Part shown: positions 40,118-49,896 of the stretch, piece by piece | How the letters are laid out: each line of letters begins with the position of its first letter | How positions within the stretch are numbered: position 1 is the stretch's first letter | NCBI RefSeq assembly: GCF_016618195.1 | Contig: NZ_CP067099.1 | Location: forward strand, 3,472,001 to 3,536,000 | DNA length: 64,000 bases | Source: Providencia manganoxydans | Lineage (GTDB): Bacteria; Pseudomonadota; Gammaproteobacteria; Enterobacterales; Enterobacteriaceae | Direction of reading: 5' to 3' | Translations under genes and position numbers: made by a program | The notes under the pieces: generated by a model | Database searches by the model: none | Told to the model about the DNA's origin: nothing | What the model saw: the letters and a program-made list of their open reading frames with translations, nothing else

Positions 40118-40701
40118 CGTAAATTCCTTAGCAAAACAGCGCTACGATAATGAAAGGCTTTGTTTGGCAAATACGGTGTTTCAATGACTAAATATATTTC
40201 CAGCAACGACTGAACTTCATGCCATACAAATTTTAATGAAGAGACTTTAATCATTAGAGGATCAAATAAAGATTGCCAACGGTTACCATCACAATCCGTA
40301 ATATTTCGATTTGACTCTAATTTTTTGTCATTCAGGCGATAGCCAAAAAAATCAGATTCTTTATTTCTACCTTGAACCGACCGCCATGTTCCTGACAAGT
40401 TCTGGTCATAAGCGAAAATAATGCATGAGTTAGGGTATCGACTTAAAAATTTAGCATCAATTTTAATCGCCTCACCTTGGCAAGAAACACGGCTACAATA
40501 ACCTATACGCCTGAGATCCTTCTCCATATTAATTAGCACCTGACGAGCATCTCTATCAATTTGATATTGAATATATGATTGATGTACTTGCTTAATTAGT
40601 GTTGGAAAAACAGAGATTGCAGCAATACATACCAAACTACTGATCGACATAGCGACTAGCGTTTCTATTAACGAGAACCCTTTTTGATGGCTTAAATTCA
40701 T
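40114..40701 (-). CDS. ppdB: Prepilin-type minor pseudopilin PpdB
   Basis: 195 residues. Prepilin signature: MNLSHQKG followed by FSLIETLVAMSISSLVCIAA, cleaved between G8 and F9, Glu at mature position 5. Closest by position and size to E. coli PpdB, PilW-like. Overlaps ygdB by 4 bp. Confidence 0.87.
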   Translation of the reverse strand: MNLSHQKGFSLIETLVAMSISSLVCIAAISVFPTLIKQVHQSYIQYQIDRDARQVLINMEKDLRRIGYCSRVSCQGEAIKIDAKFLSRYPNSCIIFAYDQNLSGTWRSVQGRNKESDFFGYRLNDKKLESNRNITDCDGNRWQSLFDPLMIKVSSLKFVWHEVQSLLEIYLVIETPYLPNKAFHYRSAVLLRNLR

Positions 40702-40710
40702 CTGTAGCCC

Positions 40711-41196
40711 CTAGCAGCGGGGAACGCCAATGATTTTTTTATTACTGCAACCTCTTATCCGGCCTGCTGCGGACATAAATACAGTCATCTGCCCAAAATC
40801 GTTGATCAGTTCAATACGAAAAGCATGACTAGTTCCTTGTTTTCCATAAAGATTAACGGATGTACGAGTTGCTGATTTCATTTCGATATTGTTAAATTGC
40901 GCCGATGACAACATTGCAATCTGTTGATTAGTCACAGCGTCTTTGATAGTGATTGACCAATTACCCTGTGCATTATTAATTAATAAGATACGATGCTGAT
41001 TTAAGTAAATGCTTTCCATTAAATGACTGTAAATGAATACGGCAACTTGCCTTGCAGCGTCAATTAAACGGGTGCGTTGTTGCTGTTGCTGCCAACCATA
41101 TAAAGCAGGTAATAAAACCAATGAGCATATAAATATCACAACCAATATTTCGATCAGCGTAAATCCTTTTTCCTGTTCTTGAGTTTGTCTGCCCAT
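40711..41196 (-). CDS. ppdA: Prepilin-type minor pseudopilin PpdA
   Basis: 161 residues. MGRQTQEQEKG leader then FTLIEILVVIFICSLVLLPA, cleaved before F12; GspH/FimT-like. GGTGG lies about eight bases upstream of the ATG. First gene of the ppdA-ppdB-ygdB-ppdC-recC string. In E. coli these genes respond to Sxy and CRP; I could not pick out a convincing CRP-S site here. Confidence 0.88.
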   Translation of the reverse strand: MGRQTQEQEKGFTLIEILVVIFICSLVLLPALYGWQQQQQRTRLIDAARQVAVFIYSHLMESIYLNQHRILLINNAQGNWSITIKDAVTNQQIAMLSSAQFNNIEMKSATRTSVNLYGKQGTSHAFRIELINDFGQMTVFMSAAGRIRGCSNKKIIGVPRC

Positions 41197-41395
41197 CTAT
41201 AACCACCGCCTGTTCGTAAAATATGCGTCTGATAATGTCAGCAAAATCGAAGAAAAATAGAAAATAAGAAGAGTGTTGCGTAACGTTTTGCAAACAGATG
41301 CAAGATTTACACATAATCAGTCGTGTTTTCGGAGTAGGCTCGCAAAAAGCTAAAATATGCGGGGAAAAAGATAACGTAGTGGTTAAAAAAACGAT

Positions 41396-41425
41396 AAAAA
41401 AGCCAAGGTACAGTATGACCTTGGC
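41396..41425 (-). terminator. thyA terminator
   Basis: On the reverse strand GCCAAGGT and ACCTTGGC (8 bp) around an 8-base loop, followed by TTTTTTA. About 20 bp after the thyA stop codon. Confidence 0.85.
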
Positions 41426-41446
41426 CTTCTAAGAGAAGACTAAACG

Positions 41447-42298
41447 TTATACCGTAAATGGGTATTTAATCGCTTCATGACATTGATAACCTTCAAGAGA
41501 AAAATCATCAGTGGTTACCCATGTTTCCAGATCTTCTAACGTTTTAATTTGAGGGTTTATCGTTAATGATGGTAAAGCAAAAGGCTCGCGTTTTAACTGA
41601 ACATCGCGCATCAGTGGTAATTGGTTCTCATAAATATGTGCATTCACAATTTTATGATACGCCTTACCTGGTTGATGACCCGTAATCCGCGCCATCAAAG
41701 CGAGTAACACGAAACATTGTACTTGGTTAAAATTCAATCCAAGTGGTACATCGCAACTACGTTGATAGGAGGTTAAGTGCAGAGTATCACCGAGCAGTGA
41801 AAAAGTATGAGTATGCATACAAGGCCGTAAGCATCCCATTTCAAATTCACCTGGATTATAAAACGTAATGATTTCAGCGCGGTCATCAATACCATTTTTT
41901 AAGTTATTAACCACTTTTTTAAGCTGATCGAGATGCGTACCATCAGGCCGCTGCCATGAGCGCCCTTGGACACCATAAACGCGCCCCATATCATCTTCAC
42001 CTTTACGGTGTGGGTTATTCAGCCAAGCTTGATTGTCATTCGCATTTGCATTCCATGTATTACAGCCGATTTCACGGAATTGAGCTGCATTATCATAACC
42101 GCGTAGGTAACCCAGTAGCTCTGCTATTGCGGCTTTGTAAAAACTTTTTCGGGTAGTGATTAATGGAAATTGGTTATTTGCCACATCATATTCAAGATCT
42201 GCATTAATGACGGTTAAGCAGCGCACGCCTGTACGCTTATTTTCAATCCATTGGCCTTTATTGATGATACGTTGGCATAATTCTAAATACTGCTTCAT
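41447..42298 (-). CDS. thyA: Thymidylate synthase, 283-residue (Vibrio-like) type
   Basis: Converts dUMP to dTMP with methylenetetrahydrofolate. 283 residues from ATG 42298; a second ATG two codons upstream is in frame. Catalytic Cys in [11 protein letters not shown], dUMP contacts in [16 protein letters not shown] and [15 protein letters not shown]. The gene sits between lgt and ppdA as in E. coli, but the protein is quite unlike 264-residue E. coli ThyA ([40 protein letters not shown]) and matches the type I remember from Vibrio. Confidence 0.95.
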   Translation of the reverse strand: MKQYLELCQRIINKGQWIENKRTGVRCLTVINADLEYDVANNQFPLITTRKSFYKAAIAELLGYLRGYDNAAQFREIGCNTWNANANDNQAWLNNPHRKGEDDMGRVYGVQGRSWQRPDGTHLDQLKKVVNNLKNGIDDRAEIITFYNPGEFEMGCLRPCMHTHTFSLLGDTLHLTSYQRSCDVPLGLNFNQVQCFVLLALMARITGHQPGKAYHKIVNAHIYENQLPLMRDVQLKREPFALPSLTINPQIKTLEDLETWVTTDDFSLEGYQCHEAIKYPFTV

Positions 42299-42366
42299 AG
42301 TCATTCTCTTGCGCTATAAGCGGCAGCGGTATCAAATATTCACCACTGCCACCTTATTATGTTCAT

Positions 42367-43266
42367 TTACTTACTTGGCTGTGCTTTATTATCCGGTTTA
42401 TGAGCGGGGATATTTTTACCATACTTATAGGCCCACACAATCATTAAAATACCAATAATAATCATAGGGATAGATAGTATTTGCCCCATACTAATACCAC
42501 CAAATAAACCTAGTTGAGCATCAGGTTGTCTAAAGAACTCAACAATAATTCGGAATGCGCCATAACCAATCAGGAACAGGCCGGAAACACTGCCCATTGG
42601 GCGCGGTTTACGCACAAATAAATTGAGGATCAGGAACAGTACAATTCCTTCTAAAAACATCTCATAGAGCTGTGATGGATGACGCGGAAGTACGCCATAT
42701 TGCTCTAGCGTAGGCAATAACGACGGATCTTGTGCTGCAAGTTGAATGTCTTCACTGCGTGAATGAGGGAATAAAAATGCCCAAGGTGTATCTAATGTTA
42801 CACGCCCCCATAGCTCACCATTAATAAAGTTACCAATGCGCCCCATACCTAGGCCAAAAGGAATTAGCGGAGCAACAAAATCAGAGACTTGTAAGAAGCG
42901 GCGGCGAGTACGATGAGCAAACCATACCATCGCACAGATCACGCCAATCAAGCCGCCATGGAAGGACATTCCTCCATCCCAAACCTTAAATAAATAAAGT
43001 GGATCATCAAGAAAGACTGGAAGGTTATAGAAGAAAACATAACCCAATCGTCCTCCTACAAAAACACCTACAAAGCCAATATAGAGTAAATTCTCAACTT
43101 CATTTTTTGTCCAACCACTATTCGGTTTGCTTGCGCGGCGGCCCGCTAGCCATAAAGCAAAAACAAACCCTACAAGATACATGAAGCCATACCAGTGCAG
43201 TGATACTGGCCCAATTGAGAACATTACGGGATCAATTTCCGGAAATGCTAAGTAGCTGTTACTCAT
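42367..43266 (-). CDS. lgt: Phosphatidylglycerol-prolipoprotein diacylglyceryl transferase
   Basis: Adds diacylglycerol to the lipobox Cys of prelipoproteins; inner membrane, seven helices. 299 residues. Starts [20 protein letters not shown]. Conserved [17 protein letters not shown] (His near 103) and the Lgt signature [14 protein letters not shown] (Arg near 143). Ends 62 bp before thyA. Confidence 0.97.
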   Translation of the reverse strand: MSNSYLAFPEIDPVMFSIGPVSLHWYGFMYLVGFVFALWLAGRRASKPNSGWTKNEVENLLYIGFVGVFVGGRLGYVFFYNLPVFLDDPLYLFKVWDGGMSFHGGLIGVICAMVWFAHRTRRRFLQVSDFVAPLIPFGLGMGRIGNFINGELWGRVTLDTPWAFLFPHSRSEDIQLAAQDPSLLPTLEQYGVLPRHPSQLYEMFLEGIVLFLILNLFVRKPRPMGSVSGLFLIGYGAFRIIVEFFRQPDAQLGLFGGISMGQILSIPMIIIGILMIVWAYKYGKNIPAHKPDNKAQPSK

Positions 43267-43483
43267 CGTTCCCCACTTTATTTGTTAATCAAAAATCATT
43301 TAGGTTACTGACGAAGTGGGATAAAAGCGTGGTTTCCCCGTTTCATATCATCAGCCGAAAATCAGGCAATGGATTTTCTTTGCTTATCACACAAACCTTA
43401 ACCGCAGTTAACAAATAGGATAGTTTATTAACTGTCAGATTGCGCATAATAACATAGCTCATGCGAAGAGAAAGTAAGACTGA

Positions 43484-45730
43484 TTAGATCCCACCCCGAA
43501 CAAAGCCACCAAGCCCATTTTTTTCCAAAAATAAGCTAATTATTTGCCGGATATTATTGCTCGTTTCCGCCGCTAAGATTTCGGGAACCAATTGTTCAAC
43601 TTTACCCGCATGTAGGCCACGGATCAGGTATTTCACTCGAGGAACACTTCTTCCACTCATGCTTAAAGACCGGTAGCCAAGGGCTATTAGCGCCATTACC
43701 CCTAGAGGTTGTCCTGCCATTTCACCACATACGCTTACAGGTAAACCGAGGCGATCACACTCTTCATTAACTTTAGCCAAAAATCTCAGCATTGATGGGT
43801 GTAAATTATCGTAAATAGCGGCAACATGGGTATTATTTCGATCAACTGCTAACAAGTACTGAGTTAAATCATTGGTACCAATTGAAATAAAATCTATACG
43901 TTTTTTTAATTCAGGAAGGAGGAACAGCAAAGAAGGAACTTCAAACATTACCCCGATTTTCGGCATTATCAGCGTTTTGCCTGTAGCCAAACTCACCTCT
44001 TCATTTGCACGCTTGATTAATCTGAGCGCTTCATCCACCTCATTAATACTGGTGATCATCGGCAATAAGATGCGTAGATTTTGCGTCTCAATATTCGCAT
44101 GTAGCATGGCTCTAAGTTGGATCAAGAAAATTTCAGGCTGGTCTAACATTACACGGATCCCGCGCCAACCTAGGCAGGGATTTTCTTCACTAATAGGCAT
44201 ATAAGGCAATTGCTTATCCGCACCAATGTCTAATGTTCTCAGCACGACAGGTTTATCAATAAATAGCTGTAGTATCTCTTGATATAACTGTTTTTGTTCA
44301 TCTTCCGATGGAAAGCCATTATGTAACATAAAAGGCAGTTCTGTGCGATATAGTCCCACACCATCTACAGCCACATTAATTTGTTGCTCATAGCGAGGAC
44401 TTAATCCTGCGTTAAGATGAATGTGAACAGGTTCACCATTTTTCAAAGTAACGTCTTGCTCTAACGCTCCTTCAGCTAGCTGACTGAGAACATTTTCCTC
44501 AGCAATGATTTGCTTATACTCTTGGGCGATTATGTTTTCAGGTTCAATGAATACTTCACCACGATAACCATCGAGGATCAAAAAACGATTATGGAGCAAG
44601 GAAGGGTCAATATCTGCCCCCATAATGGCGGGGATCCCCATCGCTCTAATTAAAATCGCTGAATGTGAGTGTGTTGCACCATCACGTACTATCACGCCAA
44701 CAAGCTGCTCAAGAGGCATGTCTGCCAAGACGCTAGCACTTAGCTCATCGGCAACTAAAATAAAATGCTCAGGCCACTGATCAACCGATGTCAAACTATC
44801 ATCTAAATGAAATAATAAACGTTGTCCCAAAGCACGGAGATCGGCACCTCTCTCTCTCAAATACAAATCATGTAAACGAGAAAATTGTTCTACATAATCC
44901 TCTATGACCGTTTTAACGGCCCATTCAGCCACAGCTCCTTGTTCAATAGCATCAAATAATCGTTTTTTTAATTGTGGGTCATGCAGCAAATGATTATAGA
45001 GGTCGAAAATTGCTGCGCTTTCTTTCTGCGAGTTAGCAATAAAACGCTTACTAAGACGTCGGCATTCTGAAGCAGCATTTTCAATCGCTGCGATAAGGCG
45101 CTGTTTTTCTATGTTTTGGTCGAGTGCCGTCGCTTCACAAATACTTTCAAAGGAGGGCTGTGAACTATCCTGCCAGCCATAAGCCATCACTATGCCTTGA
45201 GAAACAGGAAGTGCTTTCAGACGACTTTGTCGATACTGCCCAAAAATCCCCTTCGCTTGAGCTTGAGACAATATAACCGCCAGTTGCATTGACAATGTCA
45301 CCATAAACGATTCTTCGGTTTCATTGAAGAAACGACGTTCATGTTGTTGAACCACCAATACACCCAATAGTTGACGACGGTAAACAATCGGCACACCGAG
45401 AAAGGCTTTTAACCGGTCTTCTTTGAGTTGAGGGAGATATTTAAATTCAGGATGCTCGCGGATATCGGCGAGGTTGAGCATTTCAGATTGACGGCCAACA
45501 GCACCAACAACCCCTTCATCAAATCCAAGACGAATAGCAATCCCGCTAGGTTTTTTCAACCCGCGGGTTGCCATTAAGTAGTAACACTGACGTGAATGAT
45601 CAGCTAAGTAAATTGAACAAACATCAGTTTGCATCGCATTACATGTTTCGTTTACTAAAACTTCCAACGCTTCAGTTAAACTTGTCGCCATCGCGACTTT
45701 TTCAACAATCTCACGTAGACGCGTCAACAT
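43484..45730 (-). CDS. ptsP: Phosphoenolpyruvate-protein phosphotransferase PtsP (EI-Ntr)
   Basis: First enzyme of the nitrogen-related PTS, phosphorylating NPr. 748 residues. N-terminal GAF domain (about 1-165) that senses glutamine and oxoglutarate in the family, then EI phosphohistidine domain with active His in DGATHSHSAILIRAMG, and PEP-binding TIM barrel with GVGLYRTELPFM and the catalytic Cys region SVCGEMAGQPLG. Four bases after the rppH stop, so co-transcribed with it. Confidence 0.97.
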   Translation of the reverse strand: MLTRLREIVEKVAMATSLTEALEVLVNETCNAMQTDVCSIYLADHSRQCYYLMATRGLKKPSGIAIRLGFDEGVVGAVGRQSEMLNLADIREHPEFKYLPQLKEDRLKAFLGVPIVYRRQLLGVLVVQQHERRFFNETEESFMVTLSMQLAVILSQAQAKGIFGQYRQSRLKALPVSQGIVMAYGWQDSSQPSFESICEATALDQNIEKQRLIAAIENAASECRRLSKRFIANSQKESAAIFDLYNHLLHDPQLKKRLFDAIEQGAVAEWAVKTVIEDYVEQFSRLHDLYLRERGADLRALGQRLLFHLDDSLTSVDQWPEHFILVADELSASVLADMPLEQLVGVIVRDGATHSHSAILIRAMGIPAIMGADIDPSLLHNRFLILDGYRGEVFIEPENIIAQEYKQIIAEENVLSQLAEGALEQDVTLKNGEPVHIHLNAGLSPRYEQQINVAVDGVGLYRTELPFMLHNGFPSEDEQKQLYQEILQLFIDKPVVLRTLDIGADKQLPYMPISEENPCLGWRGIRVMLDQPEIFLIQLRAMLHANIETQNLRILLPMITSINEVDEALRLIKRANEEVSLATGKTLIMPKIGVMFEVPSLLFLLPELKKRIDFISIGTNDLTQYLLAVDRNNTHVAAIYDNLHPSMLRFLAKVNEECDRLGLPVSVCGEMAGQPLGVMALIALGYRSLSMSGRSVPRVKYLIRGLHAGKVEQLVPEILAAETSNNIRQIISLFLEKNGLGGFVRGGI

Positions 45731-45734
45731 GATC

Positions 45735-46268
45735 TTACCTTGCCCCGCGCCTACGGTGATTAAACGCAGGTCTTTGTGCCGTTTTTTGTTCCTGTAGAGG
45801 CATCACAACAGGTGCAAACTCTTTCATTACTCGGCGATATACTTCTCGTTTGAAAGACACCACTTGCCTTACGGGATACCAATAACTCACCCATCGCCAG
45901 CCGTCAAACTCTGGCGATTTACTGCGCTGAACGTTTATATCGGCTTCATTGCATTGCAGCTGTAGTAAAAACCAACGCTGTTTCTGCCCGATACAAACAG
46001 GTTTTGTGTCCCAACGCACCAAACGCTTGGGTAATTTGTAACGCAGCCAATTGCGCGTTGAAGCTAACAACCTAACATCTTTACGTTGTAGGCCTACTTC
46101 CTCGTACAACTCTCGGTACATAGCCTGTTCTGGCGATTCACCGGGGTTAATTCCCCCTTGTGGAAACTGCCATGAATGTTGACCATAGCGGCGAGCCCAT
46201 AAAACCTGCCCTTGCCGATTACAAATTACAATTCCTACATTCGGGCGGTAGCCATCATCATCGATCAC
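45735..46268 (-). CDS. rppH: RNA pyrophosphohydrolase
   Basis: Removes pyrophosphate from 5'-triphosphate mRNA ends, starting RNase E decay. 177 residues. Starts [20 protein letters not shown]; Nudix box from GGINPGES to RELYEEVGL at about 38-60. The C-terminal basic tail is typical. Last gene of block 2; the next gene belongs to the thi block. Confidence 0.97.
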   Translation of the reverse strand: MIDDDGYRPNVGIVICNRQGQVLWARRYGQHSWQFPQGGINPGESPEQAMYRELYEEVGLQRKDVRLLASTRNWLRYKLPKRLVRWDTKPVCIGQKQRWFLLQLQCNEADINVQRSKSPEFDGWRWVSYWYPVRQVVSFKREVYRRVMKEFAPVVMPLQEQKTAQRPAFNHRRRGAR

Positions 46269-46349
46269 CAGACTACCTCAATAACCAAATTTGAAAGATG
46301 GCTAATTGTTTCACACATACCCTAACTGGTAAACCTATATCAATAGAGT

Positions 46350-46377
46350 TTGCAGATATGCGTAAAGACACTACAAT
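46350..46377 (+). promoter_or_regulatory. Promoter of thiBPQ
   Basis: -35 TTGCAG (46350-46355), 16-bp spacer, -10 TACAAT (46372-46377). The start site would be near 46384, at the first bases of the riboswitch. Confidence 0.65.
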
Positions 46378-46385
46378 AGCGACTG

Positions 46386-46489
46386 TCTCAACGGGGTGCC
46401 GAAATTATTATGCTCAGAGTATGACGAGTATAGGCTGAGAACTCACCCGTAGAACCTGATCCGGGCAATACCGGCGTAGGGATTTGAGC
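46386..46489 (+). promoter_or_regulatory. TPP (thi-box) riboswitch aptamer
   Basis: Contains the conserved core TCTCAACGGGGTGCC, GGCTGAGAA, ACCCGTAGAACCTGATCCGG and GGGATTTGAG. P1 is CTCAA (46387-46391) with TTGAG (46484-46488). The variable P3 arm contains AGTATGACGAGTATA, identical to the right end of the ERIC elements here. Upstream of thiBPQ, it should turn off uptake when thiamine pyrophosphate is plentiful. Confidence 0.95.
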
Positions 46490-46519
46490 TATCATCCATG
46501 TTTATCGCCATGGTGCCCT

Positions 46520-46554
46520 CTCAAATCCTGTGTAGCTTTTACTCTAACGCAGGA
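46520..46554 (+). promoter_or_regulatory. Riboswitch expression platform (anti-P1 / ribosome-site sequestering)
   Basis: CTCAAATCC (46520-46528) is the exact complement of GGATTTGAG (46480-46488), the 3' half of P1. TCCTG (46526-46530) is the exact complement of CAGGA (46550-46554), the thiB ribosome binding site. The two pairings share TCC and cannot coexist. Confidence 0.7.
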
Positions 46555-46560
46555 ATAAAA

Positions 46561-47565
46561 ATGTTTAAAAAATCATTCTTTAGCGCATTAATTACCTTAA
46601 CGGCCGTTAGCTTTACTCATCTTGCTTGGGCAGAAAAGCCAACACTGACTGTTTACACTTATGATTCTTTTGCTGCTGAATGGGGTCCAGGCCCACAAAT
46701 TAAACAGAATTTCGAAGCGCAATGTGACTGTGAACTAAAATTGGTTTCACTGGGTGATGGTGTTGCCTTACTTAACCGTCTGCGTATGGAAGGGAAAAAA
46801 AGTAAGGCCGATGTCGTACTAGGGCTCGATAATAACCTCATTGATTCTGCTGAAAGTACGGGGCTATTCGCTCCTGCCGATATCAATACGCAAGCCATGA
46901 AGCTGCCAATCGAATGGAATAATGCAACTTTTATCCCTTATGACTATGGCTATTTTGCTTTTATCTACGACACAAGTAAGATCACAACGCCCCCAAAAAG
47001 CATGAATGAGCTATTAAATAGCGACCAACCGTGGAAAATCATTTATCAAGACCCAAGAACCAGTACTCCAGGGCTTGGCCTCCTATTGTGGATTGAAAAA
47101 CTTTATGGTGACCAATCTGCGGATGCTTGGAAAAAAATGGCTAATAAAACGTTAACTGTGACTAAAGGTTGGAGTGAAGCGTATGGCTTATTTTTAAAAG
47201 GCGAAGGGGATTTTGTTCTTAGCTACACCTCCTCTCCGGGCTATCAAATGTTAAACGATAACAAAGATAACTATGCAGCCGCTTTGTTTGAGGAAGGACA
47301 TTATATGCAGGTGGAAGTTGCAGCACGATTAAAAAACAGCAATCAACCTGAGCTCGCCAAACAGTTTTTACAATTTATGTTAACCCCTGATTTCCAAAGT
47401 ACCTTACCAACGACTAACTGGATGTATCCTGTGATCGATATACCACTTCCAGAGGTGTATAACTCACTACCTATCCCTCAAAAATCGTTACAATTTAGTG
47501 CGAAAGAAGTTGCTGAACACCGTCAGGCATGGGTTCGTCTATGGCAATCCGCTGTCAGTCGATAA
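46561..47565 (+). CDS. thiB: Thiamine/TPP ABC transporter periplasmic binding protein
   Basis: Captures thiamine, TMP and TPP in the periplasm. 334 residues. Signal peptide MFKKSFFSALITLTAVSFTH ending AWA/EK. Body motifs LTVYTYDSFAAEWGPGPQIK, GLDNNLIDSA and PYDYGYFAFIYD match ThiB. Start at 46561 with AGGA seven bases upstream; an in-frame upstream ATG at 46498 would read through the expression platform and lose the signal peptide position. First gene of thiBPQ. Confidence 0.96.
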   Translation: MFKKSFFSALITLTAVSFTHLAWAEKPTLTVYTYDSFAAEWGPGPQIKQNFEAQCDCELKLVSLGDGVALLNRLRMEGKKSKADVVLGLDNNLIDSAESTGLFAPADINTQAMKLPIEWNNATFIPYDYGYFAFIYDTSKITTPPKSMNELLNSDQPWKIIYQDPRTSTPGLGLLLWIEKLYGDQSADAWKKMANKTLTVTKGWSEAYGLFLKGEGDFVLSYTSSPGYQMLNDNKDNYAAALFEEGHYMQVEVAARLKNSNQPELAKQFLQFMLTPDFQSTLPTTNWMYPVIDIPLPEVYNSLPIPQKSLQFSAKEVAEHRQAWVRLWQSAVSR

Positions 47566-49145
47566 TGAATAAATCACTGATCCCGGGGGCATTAGCCTCC
47601 GGTTTGCTAATCACAGTTGCATTGCTTGCTTTTGGTGCGTTGTATGTTTTTTCACCTGAAATATCCATTAGCGATGTAATCAGTGATAGCTACTTATGGC
47701 ATGTCATTGGCTTTACTTTTTGGCAGGCTTTTTTATCTGCTGTATTCTCAGTTTTACCCGCTATTCTACTGGCTCGGGCGCTATTTCGGCGGCGTTTTGT
47801 TGGACGAACATTATTATTACGTCTTTGCGCCATGACCTTGGTATTACCCGTTTTAGTGGCGGTATTTGGCATTTTATCTGTTTATGGTAAAACGGGTTGG
47901 CTGGCTCAGCTGTATCATTTGCTTGGATTGGAATATCAGTTCACTCCCTATGGTCTCAAAGGCATATTGCTTGCACACATATTTTTTAATATGCCATTAG
48001 CAACACGTATGCTTTTACAATCGCTAGAAAATATTTCTATTGAACAACGACAAATTGCAGCTCAGTTAGGATTTAATGAGTGGCAGCAATTTCGCATTTT
48101 AGAGTGGCCTTATTTACGTCGGCAAATGCTACCAACCGCATCACTGATTTTTATGTTGTGTTTTGCAAGCTTTGCAACCGTGTTGGCTTTAGGCGGTGGC
48201 CCAGCGGCTACGACGATAGAATTAGCCATTTATCAGGCTCTCAACTATGATTTTGATCTCGGTAGAGCCGCCATTTTAGCCTTGATCCAACTCTTTTTCT
48301 GTGTCGGTTTAATGTTCTTCAGCCAAAAAATCAATAGCTTATTTTCAATTGGTCACAGCCAACATAATCATTGGTACGATCCGGCTGATAACTATTTTCG
48401 CCGTATCCGTGATGCCATCATTATCAGCGCAGCTGTATTACTCTTAATTCCACCTTTACTGGCTATTATTTTAGATGGCCTAAATGGACGCTTATTTGAG
48501 GTACTCAGTCAATCTGCATTGTGGCAAGCCGCTTCCACTTCGCTATTTATTGCTATTTGCGCAGGTACATTATGTGTATTCCTCACGATGATGCTGTTAT
48601 GGAGTAGCCGTGAATTACGCTTACGTAGAGCGATTAAACTAGGGCAAGCGATGGAATTGAGTGGATTGCTCATTTTAGCTATGCCCGGTATCGTGCTTGC
48701 GACTGGCTTTTTTATTCTGTTTAATGAAACAATCGGTATTCCAGAATCCCCTTATGCATTAGTGATCATGACCAACGCATTACTCGCGATTCCTTATGCA
48801 TTAAAAGTACTCGAAAACCCAATGAGAGATCTGGCAGAACGCTATAACCCACTGTGCCACTCACTCGCCATCAGTGGGCTAAATCGGCTGCGGATCATTG
48901 AATTAAAAGCATTGAAGAAACCACTCGCCCAAGCTCTTGCTTTTGCTTGTGTGATTTCCATTGGTGATTTTGGCGTAGTCGCTTTATTTGGTAATGACGA
49001 CTTCCGCACGCTGCCTTATTACCTTTACCAGCAAATTGGTGCCTATCGAACCAATGATGGAGCCGTCACTGCGATGGTGCTTCTTTTATTATGTTTTGGC
49101 TTATTCAGCCTACTTGAGCGCATATCAGGAAAACAGCATGATTAA
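47565..49145 (+). CDS. thiP: Thiamine/TPP ABC transporter permease
   Basis: 526 residues, about twelve membrane helices in two homologous halves, each with an EAA-type loop (the first around [20 protein letters not shown]). [20 protein letters not shown] and [20 protein letters not shown] match E. coli ThiP. The ATG shares one base with the thiB stop codon (TAATG), so translation is coupled; an in-frame upstream start inside thiB is unlikely. Confidence 0.95.
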   Translation: MNKSLIPGALASGLLITVALLAFGALYVFSPEISISDVISDSYLWHVIGFTFWQAFLSAVFSVLPAILLARALFRRRFVGRTLLLRLCAMTLVLPVLVAVFGILSVYGKTGWLAQLYHLLGLEYQFTPYGLKGILLAHIFFNMPLATRMLLQSLENISIEQRQIAAQLGFNEWQQFRILEWPYLRRQMLPTASLIFMLCFASFATVLALGGGPAATTIELAIYQALNYDFDLGRAAILALIQLFFCVGLMFFSQKINSLFSIGHSQHNHWYDPADNYFRRIRDAIIISAAVLLLIPPLLAIILDGLNGRLFEVLSQSALWQAASTSLFIAICAGTLCVFLTMMLLWSSRELRLRRAIKLGQAMELSGLLILAMPGIVLATGFFILFNETIGIPESPYALVIMTNALLAIPYALKVLENPMRDLAERYNPLCHSLAISGLNRLRIIELKALKKPLAQALAFACVISIGDFGVVALFGNDDFRTLPYYLYQQIGAYRTNDGAVTAMVLLLLCFGLFSLLERISGKQHD

Positions 49146-49845
49146 ATTAAATAAACTGGATTATCAGTATGACAACCTAAACATGCGATTTGATTTTGCT
49201 ATCCAGGCAGGTGAACGCGTTGCCGTTATGGGACCAAGCGGCGCAGGAAAAAGTACTTTGCTCAGTTTGATCAGCGGTTTCCAATTTGCCAGAAGTGGCT
49301 CTATTTATTTAAATGAAACTGATCATACCTTTACCCCTCCCGCGAAACGCCCTGTATCAATGCTATTTCAGGAAAACAACCTATTCACTCATTTAACCGT
49401 TAGGCAAAATATTGGGTTAGGTTTGCATCCAGGCTTACGCTTAAGTAATTCACAAATGCAGCAAGTTGAATTGATCGCAGCTCAAGTTAGCCTTTATGAA
49501 TTTCTTGATAGGCTCCCAGCTCAGCTCTCAGGAGGACAACGACAACGTGCAGCTTTAGCGCGCTGCTTGATCCGCCAGCAGCCTATTTTACTACTTGATG
49601 AGCCTTTTTCTGCTCTCGATCCGGCTTTACGCAATGAAATGCTATTACTGCTTGATGACATTTGCCAAACAAAAAACATCACCTTAGTTATGGTATCTCA
49701 TAACATTGAAGATGCCTTACAAATAGCACCGAGAACACTGGTAATTGCTGATGGCACTATAGCCTACGACGGTAGTACTCAGGAATTATTACGGGGAGAT
49801 AGCCTCGCTGCTGAGTTACTTGGCATCACAAAAAATACTGTATAA
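49138..49845 (+). CDS. thiQ: Thiamine/TPP ABC transporter ATPase
   Basis: 235 residues. Walker [12 protein letters not shown] (about 32-42), Q-loop MLFQENNLF, signature [14 protein letters not shown], Walker [13 protein letters not shown] and H-loop VSHNIEDAL. Start [12 protein letters not shown] at 49138, overlapping thiP by 8 bp, with AGGA eight bases upstream. Confidence 0.96.
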   Translation: MIKLNKLDYQYDNLNMRFDFAIQAGERVAVMGPSGAGKSTLLSLISGFQFARSGSIYLNETDHTFTPPAKRPVSMLFQENNLFTHLTVRQNIGLGLHPGLRLSNSQMQQVELIAAQVSLYEFLDRLPAQLSGGQRQRAALARCLIRQQPILLLDEPFSALDPALRNEMLLLLDDICQTKNITLVMVSHNIEDALQIAPRTLVIADGTIAYDGSTQELLRGDSLAAELLGITKNTV

Positions 49846-49896
49846 ATTTCCACCCCTGTCGTATAGTAGGTTCGTTGATTTTTATGCGAGCCAGCT

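Noticed and set aside
49838..49896. LexA box upstream of polB
   Set aside because: ACTGTATAAATTT gives a good left half, but the right half lacks ACAG, so I do not call an SOS box.
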